Shown here one piece after another: positions 48,914-58,700 of a stretch of 64,000 nt of DNA. Numbering within the stretch: position 1 is the first letter of the stretch; the number at the start of each line of letters is the position of its first letter. A program made the position numbers and the translations under genes. This DNA is from Combretum micranthum (taxonomy: Eukaryota; Streptophyta; Magnoliopsida; Myrtales; Combretaceae). The notes below the pieces were generated by a model. That model was not told the DNA's origin. It did not search any database and saw only the letters and a program-made list of their open reading frames with translations. The stretch spans positions 806,001-870,000 of the forward strand of contig JAMXBD010000065.1 of NCBI GenBank assembly GCA_024138025.1, written 5' to 3'.

Positions 48914-49061
48914 AACCTCGTCTCTTAAAGAAAAAAGATAGCTCCATTATTGCTACTTTACCTCTTGAAGAGATGAGGTCAGTAATTTACACTAACATCC
49001 TCTCTTCAAGAGACGAGGTACCTCCAAATTATGAGACCTCATCTATTAAAAGACAATGCCA
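48914..49061. repeat. Four decayed 27-bp palindromes, 5' side of MULE3
   Basis: Units near 48914, 48954, 48994 and 49035 (about 40 bp apart). The arms are more mutated than on the left, and the outer TIR expected next is absent. Confidence 0.7.
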
Positions 49062-50239
49062 GATACTAAGTATAAACGTATGATTCAATAAAGGAAAGGT
49101 TGGTGTTCTCAATCGTGAAGGGCTCACATCCATTCCTCGCTATCCCGCTCTCCGCTCAATCCGCTTCCTCACTCCAAGCTAGATAGCTGGCTAAAGCCAG
49201 AGTAGTCTATTTCCAGATTGAGAAGCAAGCGGAGGCTCGAAAGGTTTTAACATTTGTCCTTTTCATAAATTTGATTTAAAAATAATGATTCTTTATCGTG
49301 AATAAGGAAAGAGTGGGCTACAATATAGATTTTGAATCCAATACGATTGATTTAAAACATCCCGACCTATAAAAGGTAACATTAATGTCATACATCTCAA
49401 AACAAGCCTAAAATCATATGGATAGAAACTACTATCATAGGTAAGTGGAATCAAAACTCTATAGTATTAATATGGAATTCAACTCAAATCTGATTCTTGT
49501 AAAGCCCTCAGGATAGACAAAAAGCAGAAAAGTTGTTGGGGTTGAATACTTTTTGAGATATTCTATAATTGAAATTTTATAACGATCAAATATTATCATC
49601 ATCCCCTCATATTTCCATGCTGCAACATACTCTTTATATCCCTTTATTGATTGAGAGAGTTTTATTTATTCCTTCATTTTTTTTGTCATTTTCGAGCTGA
49701 CTATTTATAAAACATATGCTAATAAAAAACAGACATTTTTACTTATAAACTGATTAAATAAAAGATATACTCATATGAAACAGATATGATACATACATCG
49801 ATGCATATACATATAAAAAAAAAAAAACCAGACCATCCAAACAAACCCTTAAAGCTATAGAAATACAAAATGATGAGAAACTGATGGGACATAAGACACT
49901 GAAATGTTCAACTCAAAGTGATAACCAAGAGTTCATGTACATGAATCCTAGTAAATCAGATTAAACTTAATTTTTCCACCATTTTTGCGTACATCTGAAG
50001 TGAGCACATGATCCAATGGCACACTACGCCAGTCCTTGATCTTTGCTTACTTGATGAGAATGATTTTGTGCTCCAAAGTCAACGGTTGCACAACCAAGAA
50101 AAAAGCCGGGAGCTCCCTTCTAGTTCATGTTGTGAGGCATTGATGATATTCATGGGCCACTTCCTGCTGCAAGTGACTCATAACCGGTGACAAACAGAAG
50201 TTCAAAATGAGCTGTAATAGGCATATCCTCCCTGCAGTC
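49062..50239. other. Intergenic DNA downstream of the NDB2-like gene
   Basis: No gene supported. It contains a short AT-rich element at about 49660-49855, and near the right edge should include the 3' UTR of the - strand dehydrogenase gene. 49100-49240 is relatively GC-rich and unrecognised. Confidence 0.45.
49660..49855. mobile_element. Short dispersed element, inverse orientation
   Basis: Ends in ccagaccatccaaacaaaccctt, the inverse of the gggtttgtttggatngtct end seen at 20145. The interior is AT-rich with aaacagatatgatac and acagacatttttac blocks like the other copies. Boundaries are approximate. Confidence 0.45.
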
Positions 50240-53200
50240 TCAAATACGACTTGAATCTCTCCCAAATATAAATCTACGCGTCCAGTCAGACACAACCAAT
50301 ATCCTCGTCCGCCAGCTTACTTGCTTGCTGGATAAATGAAATGACCTTCACTTAGAATAATGTCATGAAATGAAGTTTTATGGGTGTATTAATAGATTCA
50401 CCTGGCATATACAGAATACCATAGCCACTGAGTGCTATGACCCATGGAAACCCAGTCTCCAGGGAGCTCCGCAGCTGCTTGCTCTCCACCTAAAGGAGCA
50501 AACTGCCCGAAATGCTTATACCTATGGTCACATTTAGGATGAAACTGTTAGGAAAATCAAGGTATAGAATTTAAATCTGTTAAAGATTACCAATATTCCC
50601 TATTGATCTAAAGGTTCAATGCTAGTCCTTTTAATTGACATTTTATTAAATAGAAGTGAAATGATGATAGCTGCTCTCACACCACATTGAGTTAAGATTC
50701 ACTAACCAACTTATCCAAAAAATTTAAATTTATAGGCAGTATGAGCATTAATATTTATTAATTAATAATACTAATTTCAAGGCTGAAGCCATATGATTGT
50801 CCAAGGTAGCAGTAGATAAACATACTGAAAGGGACGAAATCGATGGTGCCCTGAACCTCTAAAACGCCTTGGACCTTCAGGATGTTCTTCACACTGCTGT
50901 CTACGGTTGAAGCATTTTGAAAGATAAGCTCCTTGTTGAGCAGCAACCTGGAGAATAAAGCAAACACATGATTATTTTCTAATGGCTAGTTTATTTCATT
51001 GTATGAAATAAACGAAAAATTCAATGGGAATGTAATAAAGATATTCTTAATTATTACATAGACTTTATAATATTTAGTTGACATGAAAAAGAAAATGAGA
51101 ATTATATTGAAATAATAGTAAAATATCTATTATGTTTAGTTGACATGAAAAAGAGAATGAGAATTATATTGGAATAATAGTAAAATATCTATTATAGAGA
51201 ATTATATTGGAATAATAGTAAAATATCTATTATACCCTTGTCATAAGTAAAAATAAAATGTTTATTGCATTTATGACAAATAGACATGAGTCAGCTTTTG
51301 TACGGATGTAATCCCTTTTTTTTAAATTAATCCAAAAATACTGTTTTTTTTTGTAAACATATTTCTAAAATAAGGGACTATAAACGCATTCAACATAATG
51401 CATCCAAAAAATTATACGCACACACTGAATGCTTTTGTGTCTATTTCAATTTTTTTTTTTTTAACATATTCCTAAAATAAGGGACTATAAATGCATTCAA
51501 TATAATGCGTCCAAAAAATTATACTAAAAACGCATACACTAAATGCGTTCGTGTCTATTTCATTTTTATTTTTTTTCAAAATGAAATGAATACTTGAATG
51601 TGCCCATTTATATTTTTCTTTGAAAAAAAAAATGATTTCGGATGCATTCACAGAATGCGTTTGTTATATATATATTAAACAGACCAGGCACATTTAATAT
51701 AAAACTAGTCATTCATGCTGATATATTCTCACACATGCTTAATTGGCTCATCAATTGGGATCAAAGACAACTGGGTGTTGATGAATCTGATGGCATTAAA
51801 TCATGTAAACATTTTATTTAAATTAAAGACAAAGTTAGCACAACCGTACAAATCAAAATTCAACAGAACTAATGATCATAACTGTCAAACATTTTTATAT
51901 CCAGATAAAAATCTAGAGCTTCTAGCATGAAAAAATTTTCCATCCACAATTATGCACATAGCAAAGATATAATATTTACAGTTACAAGTAATGGGTAGTT
52001 TGGAAAAGCATAAAATGATAAAGATCTATTAGTGAAAATATGGATTGAAATTATTAAAAAAGGGGGAGAGTACCATAATAGGAATTGAGGAAAAATATGT
52101 GATCTTGAGTGAAGTTTTGTGCTGTTGAAGCAAAAAAGCTAAAAGGGACAGAGGAAAAGTGGAGAAGGAGAGATTGAGAAGATGGTGAAAAGGCAAAGGC
52201 AAAGGGAAAGGGTGTTAATTGGGTTGGTTGCAAATATATATAACAGACGCATTCATGAAATGCGACCGAACGCACTCAAAATAAAACAGATGCTGAATGC
52301 GTCCTGTTATTATTTTAAAAATAAAAAAAAATTAAGAGGAAAAAAAATGAAATTGACACAAATGCAGTATGCGTTTTTGGTATAATTTTTTGGATACATA
52401 CATTGAATGTGTTTATAGTCCCTTATTTTAGGAATATGTTGTAAAAAATAAAAAAAAGGGAGTATTTTCGGACTAATTTTAAAAGAAGGCATTACTTCCC
52501 TGTAAAACCCAACATGAGTCTAGTGAGTAATTTCTAAAATAGGGTATCCGTGAAAAGATGGTGAAAGAATTATTGAATAGCAATTGATGAGATACAAAAA
52601 TGAATATTCATTATTTTATATAATAACAATTCATGAATAATTAATATTCAGTGTTTAAAATACAACTAAACACTGTAAAAACAAGCTTACATAGAATGAG
52701 AAGAGAATGAATTTGCCATTCACCTCAAGTAAGCATGCAATACAAGTGAAGGAAAACTGATTTTTTCTAAGAACTTGTGCATCAACTTTGAGACAAACTA
52801 TTACCTGCGCAGTTGCAGGCAGACTCTTCATCTGCGAGTCTACCTGAGAAAGGGCCAATTTAAAGCCTTCAATATCCACTTCCTTTCTACGATTTCCCTC
52901 AGGATCTCTCAGCAAATCCGTAACATCACTTAAATGCTTGTTTTTCAGATAAAGTTCCACTTGAGGGTATCTAATGAGGATATCATCTATTACATCTTTA
53001 AATTCATCGACCGTCAGGGTGCCCGAATTGTCCTTGTCTGCAGCCTTAAATATACTGGATATATCTTCCTAAAAGCAATTATATAATAGGTGATTGAGAG
53101 ATTATTCATTAGGTAAATGCAACAAAGACAAAAATTAGAAAGACATAGAAGGTAAATGACCTTTGTGTACCAATTTAATCAAGAATATCCTGAACAAATT

Positions 53201-56200
53201 CAATAGTTCTATAGACTATTACATACCTTAATCTTGCGCTGATCAATCGTTGCACAGTCACCAAGAGCATACACATTGTTACTGCCCTTAACTTGCAACC
53301 ATTCATTAGTTTGGAGAGCACGTCTCTTACCCTGCATGTATAGGAGAATGTTGTTACTATAGCAATTCTGAAACAAGCAAGCCCTCACAAAAAATTTTGT
53401 GAGACATCCATCTTCACTCCTTGCACAGAAAAGAAGTTATTGAACACATGAAGATAGAAAACTATGTCTTAACGGCCTCAACAACAACAATAGACCAACC
53501 TGGCCAATCTGCTCCATGAAGTCCCTCACAATTGGCCGTGCCCCCACACCAGTTGACCAGACAACCAAACCATGAGGTATGGACCAAATTTGTCCACTTG
53601 ACTTAATTTTCATTGAAATATCTTTGTCTGAAACACTAAGAACACGACACCCGGTTTGAACTTCAATACCATCTCTTCTAAATTTATTTTCTGCAAATGC
53701 ACTAATTCTTTCATCAAACCTGCAAAAAGGTGAAAACCCTTAAGTTATGAGGTTCCAGTATCGCCTTAAAGCTCAAGTTTTACGAGAAATTTTTTCGTAA
53801 ATGAAGCCAATCACTAAAAGATGCATGCTAATCAATAACAAGGCAAATAAATTCCTAATTATACCCTTTACCATTTACACACATTGGAAGGATCTGCCTC
53901 CAATACCATATATTAAAAACTTTTTTTTTTTTTTTACAAACACACCCGTTCTCCCCCAGAGTAAAATCCGCAAACATGAATAAATATCCAAAGATATATG
54001 CATGACAAGACATCATAAGGAGCAGCATCAGTTGCAGTGAAAAGATTTTCAACTTCAATCCTTCCTACTATGTGATGTTGATGCATATATGCAGCTCCTG
54101 ACAGTATAGAAAGCTGAGAAGAAATTAAAGTGCAGACTCATGCAATCTTCTAATTTATGATTATTATTGATTTAGAGAGAAAGAAGAAATTAAGTATAGC
54201 ATTGTGGCAAATGAAATAACATCACTTGTACATAATTTCCAACCACAATACGTTTATTTGAGATCCTAAAATGCGTGAATTAACCATTAAATGAAAAATC
54301 TGCATATGTTTCTCAGCATCTACAGTAGTGCCATTCGTAACAGATGCAATCCTTTGAAGCAGCAGAATAGTCATTGATGTAATTATGCATGTTTTTCACT
54401 TACGTGTTTAATATATGATCCCCAGATTGGATTAAAGTTATTTTTACAAGGTCTTTAACCATGGGATAGATGTTTGTTAGATCCTCTTGAACATAGTCAT
54501 GAAGCTCAGCCGCAAACTCCACGCCAGTTGGACCTCCACCAACGATGACAAAATGAAGATTTGTTCTTCGCTCTTCCTCACTAAGACCAGGAAGAACAGC
54601 CTTTTCAAAACAATCTATAACTTTATCACGGATTTTTTGTGCATCCTCTACTTCCTGCAAAGAAAGTGTTTGTTCTCCTTTATGCTTTGCCATTATGTCA
54701 TGGACAGTACAGCTATGATGGGCTCAAATTATGTGCTAGAATACGTATGGTAAGTTGACCAAAAAAAAAAAAAAAAACAATTGCTAGCTGCTTCAATGTG
54801 AAACCAAAAAATAAAAGTCAACACACCTTGAGAAAGTGGCAATTCTCTGCAACACCAGGAGTATTAAAAGTATTTACTTGGGCTCCCACAGCTATAACCA
54901 AGTAATCGTATTCCAAAGAGAATTCTCCATTTCCAACAGGATTTCCATCAATATTAGTGTGACAGAGAACTTTATTATTTGCTGCATCAATTTTGAGACA
55001 TTCTGCTTCATAGAATTGAATTTGCCCATTTCTCTGCAGCCAAAAATAGATGCAAGGGATAGTGAACTTTTGGCAATTTTAAAAATATCAAATACAAGTA
55101 GCTTCAAAGGCCTGAAAAACAGAGAAAGACATGCCTTGCTTATTTGTCCCATAGAGTAAATAGTTCTGAGAAACAGCAGTTCTTTATTTATGGAATACCA
55201 ACACATTCTGCATTATTTCTATAGCTCTATCACTGAGAAAACTAAGGAACTTAACATGAAAACTTTTTTGTCTCTTCATACAGCACTATAAGCTCACAGG
55301 CATGGAACTCTAATAAAAATATGAACAAAAGCATTTAAGCCTTTATTCCAATTAAGTTCAATCCTTTCTCAATTGTTCTCCTTTAACTAGTGTAATATTC
55401 TCTGCAAGGAATTCAGCCAGGAATTATTAACCTTCATATAAGCAGTCTAAGGTTCCCTCCTGCCCCCATTGCTTAAAATTAACAAACAAAACATAAAAGG
55501 CTACTAATTTTATCTAGCTTTGCCCACTTATAAGATAATACTTTGGTATTATGTACGTTCCCTTGTTAACAATGTGTATTTATTTTTTTGGATTAATAAC
55601 ATATGCTAACGGGATTTCTTTTCCTTAAATAAAACTGTTTAATATCCATGTAAATTTTGCACAAGTATGCAAATTCAGTATAGTTTCTGTTGACTGTGTG
55701 TAGGCAATGAATTTAAGCCACTTCAACCCAAGTCCGCAAGAGAAATAATCAAGATCTTGGCCTATTATATAGTGTAGACAAGATCAAGGAATCAATCAGA
55801 TAAATCAAATTAAGATTCCTGAACCTGAACAGTCAAGCCTATGTATGTAAAGAGTGAATTGATTTAAGTGCAGCTTTAGTGAAAGTCTTCAACACAACCA
55901 GTTGCCAAGCCCTAAGTTTAGCCAGATCTGCAGAGCAGGTACATGTCATAACCTGACTCAGCCGTGGTTTTCCAGTCCCATTCTTCTTAAAAGGATGACT
56001 AATGAAACACCACATCTGGAAGTTCAACCACACTGCAACTTCACCCCCAATCGTGATCAGTTAAATAGACTTTTGAGCCAAGACTCAACATTGTTCTATG
56101 CTAGTTCATCAAGCATTTTTATACATATCCATTTATCGCAAAAAAGGCAGTAAAATATGATGCATTTTGAGGACAGCACAGTAAACAATTTTACCTTCTT

Positions 56201-57402
56201 TATCATATTCCGGACAGGCTCTACAATACTACGCGCTTCTACTGTTCCACAAGTGACACTAGGTAACAAGGGAGTGAATGCAAAATAATTCCGAGGTGAA
56301 ACAACCTGAACATCATAGGATGAAACATCAAGGTCCTTGAGGAAACTGGTTCCAGCCCAACCAGTTCCAAGAACCACCACTCTTTTTTTACTGAGTTCCT
56401 TTTCAGTAAGGTCAGTCTTGGGCACAACACTTTCTGCTTGAGAATCTGCATATGCCACTAAACCTCCGGTGCTGCAAAGTTCCCGAGATGGGAATACATC
56501 CAAATCATCAGTTATACAAACATTTCCATCTCAAATTCAAGGCTATGCTCCCAGCAGTAAAGCAAGAAAAACCTCACAAACCTACTATGCCATTTTACCT
56601 ATTTCAATATACAGCTTTCAAAAATATATAGAAAGTCAACAGAACATCCTGTTACTTATGAAAAGCATTGGAAAGAATTGTATAAAGATCAATTCTTGCA
56701 GCAAGAAACCCCTTATTTTTTTGCCCTTTTGCTAATAGATATTGCTACTTTAGAGAGGGAGATCGAACTTGATCCATCCAAGATAACAGCCATAACACCT
56801 TTGGCCTTTAGAAAGAAACATAAACACTCTATACTTATTTCCTTTTTAAATTGTATAATCGATGCTTTAGAAAGTGTGTGTTTCCATGGTAAGCATGCTT
56901 CCTTAGAAAGTATGCTTAACAAGTGCCAACAGGTCGTGGTTCTCACAACGCCTCCTACTATCCTGATACTAAAATTTTGAAACTTTTGAAGAGCTAGCAA
57001 ATGGACACACCCAATGGTTTCTTTAAAAAAGGGGGGGAAAAAAGAAACTCTAGAAGTACAGTTACATTAATAAAGAAAGATACAATGCAAAAGAAATAAA
57101 AGTTAGCTAGAATCCAGGCAGGTATTTTTGGTCCATAAGTTAGGTAGATAAGACCACACAAGACAGGTAAACATTAAACCTCCACCAGCATCAACTTTTA
57201 CACTGTAAATTTGAATATAAAACATGGGTCCTTAACATTACAACAGATGAAGCTTCAAATCCATCAAAGTTCAAATCTTTACATGAAATTCAGGTAAATC
57301 AGTGTTAAGACAGAGAGCCCAGAACCTGACAGTGAAGAGAACCAGGAACTTAGATTTATGGATGGAAGTTGAAGCACGGCTGAAGAAGGATAAAATGTTC
57401 AT
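50240..57402 (-). CDS. External alternative NAD(P)H:ubiquinone oxidoreductase, NDB2-like
   Basis: A type II NAD(P)H dehydrogenase that passes electrons from NAD(P)H to ubiquinone at the outer face of the inner mitochondrial membrane without pumping protons; 576 aa. Exons: 57402-57326, 56471-56195, 55033-54827, 54654-54404, 53719-53500, 53331-53227, 53068-52805, 50947-50826, 50521-50402, 50327-50240; 1,731 bases, GT/AG borders, frame kept. The N-terminus MNILSFFSRASTSIHKSKF is basic and presequence-like. FAD motif GTGWAG at residues 61-66; second nucleotide motif GGGPTG at 226-231; GDCA at 368-371; a canonical EF-hand loop at about 390-401 (DKDNSGTLTVDE), which marks the Ca-binding NDB group. 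It ends GRDSSRI, a PTS1-like tripeptide. Similar end to end to Arabidopsis NDB2; cofactor preference (NADH or NADPH) is not resolved. Intron 8 hosts a transposon. Confidence 0.95.
51293..52511. mobile_element. 1.2-kb TIR element with GAATGC palindromes in NDB2-like intron 8
   Basis: Flanked by the exact 9-bp direct repeat ACATGAGTC (51284-51292 and 52512-52520). The ends pair as inverted repeats (AGCTTTTGTACGGATGTAAT on the left against the inverse of ATTACTTCCCTGTAAAACCC on the right), and the arms stay similar for over 200 bp (taagggactataaacgcattc in both). The left arm carries a tandem duplication of a ~110-bp module (about 51368-51450 and 51475-51565). The core, about 51700-52160, has no recognisable protein. 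Size of duplication and TIR structure fit a non-autonomous Mutator-like element. It is removed with the intron. Confidence 0.8.
51381..51664. repeat. Palindromes of the GCATTC/GAATGC type, left arm
   Basis: Short palindromes approximating AAACGCATTCA and its inverse occur near 51381, 51418, 51489, 51528 and 51639; gaps of 37, 71 (about two periods) and 39 bp separate the first four. The right arm has counterparts near 52245, 52290, 52360 and 52395. Confidence 0.6.
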
Positions 57403-58700
57403 TTTTGGGTTAATCTATGTTTGTACTGTGAGAGTGACAAGGCTTAAATTGTGAACTGGAACAGGGGTTTAGATCAGAAAGAAGAAAGGTTGATTGTTTT
57501 TAAGGAAGAAGTAGTGGCACTTTTTAACTGGTACCGGTGCCGGAATCAAAGTCTTACTTTATTATTGTTTTGCTTAATCAAATCCCCAAGTGGCAGCAAT
57601 TTTAACTTTTAACAGTATACAAACATATAAGGGCTGTTTGAATATTCCAGTATTATTTTTCGTATTATTTTTCAAATTAAACGGAAACTAAATGGAATAA
57701 ATATGATGTTTATAAAAAATTAATAGTTTCACTTATAAATTAATCAATTTAATTGATATTAAATTAATATGGATCTGATATCGATAAATTATTAATAAAT
57801 ATGATATAAATAAAAATTTAATAATCCAAACAAGTAATAATAGAAAAGTGAAATCATGTTAAGTGTTATATCAGTATTTTACAAATTCTATTTTTAAAAT
57901 TTGCTACTTTGTTTTTAAAGAGGATTCTTTTTTTTAGGTATAACGGATCTCGTATGCTTTTATATAATACACAAAAAAATTATGAAAAGACAAAAAAACT
58001 TACATTTTAGGATTATTGATAGATGATACAAAAAGTTTTAAGACCCACTCCATCTTGTAAGATCTCAAAAGATGAAGTTCTTCATATAGATCGTTGAATA
58101 ACCAATGGGATACTCCAAGAAAAGATTATAAATGATTAATGGGTTTAAATCCAAATACAAATACATTTTAAACTTTTTAATTATTATTAATAATTTCCAA
58201 ACCATAATAATTTTGTAATATAAGGAAGTTTACCACTAAGGTTAAGATTGTTAAAAATATATATTTGTTAATACATATAACAAATGTCAAGGAAAAATGG
58301 AATCCAATTATTTTACTAGAACACCAGTATTTCTATTATTAAATTATTATAATTTTGATGAAGTGAATATTTTCTGTTTAAGTTAAAGATTAAGGGAGTG
58401 ATTATCTATCTAAACATTGTTTAACTATTTATTGAAGTTTCCAATTATTAAAGAACTGAGTTGAAGATCTGGTGTTGATAGTCTACTGGGGTCCTGGATT
58501 AGCATGTTAATTCAATCCAGGCGTCAAAGTTAGAAACCTTTGAGATTAGCTTTCGGGAATTGAGCTATGTGATTGTTTTGCTAAGCCTTTTTGAGTTAGA
58601 ATTTAATATTGAAAATGCTCAATAATCGCTTTATAACTGAGAGAGAAAGAGAGAGAGAGAGAGAGATGAGCTTCATTAATAAATATTTTAAGTGACACGT
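57403..58700. other. Upstream region of the NDB2-like gene
   Basis: Contains the presumed promoter; I see no confident TATA box. At about 57627-57840 lies an AT-rich segment with ends of the gggctgtttgaat / aatccaaacaag type, similar in style to the dispersed elements at 9818, 20145 and 49660. A (GA)n microsatellite lies at about 58640-58666. No other gene supported. Confidence 0.45.

Larger units (their letters stand above)
42195..49061 (-). mobile_element. MULE3: truncated family member split by a Copia insertion
   Basis: The left (3') end at 42195 begins GGGAAAAGAAAAATAATATT and continues with the family TIR and six palindromes. At 42589-42714 it still matches the MULE2 3' interior (aacctgtcaa...atagctatat...tcattaacc type). 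The Copia element then interrupts at 42715-48432. Beyond it, 48560-48660 matches the MULE transposase N-terminal region (gtggaataatatcataatgtaacgtcctat), followed by four decayed palindromes to 49061. The outer right TIR is missing, and the transposase core and PMD gene have been deleted. Hence orientation -, non-autonomous and truncated. Confidence 0.8.
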
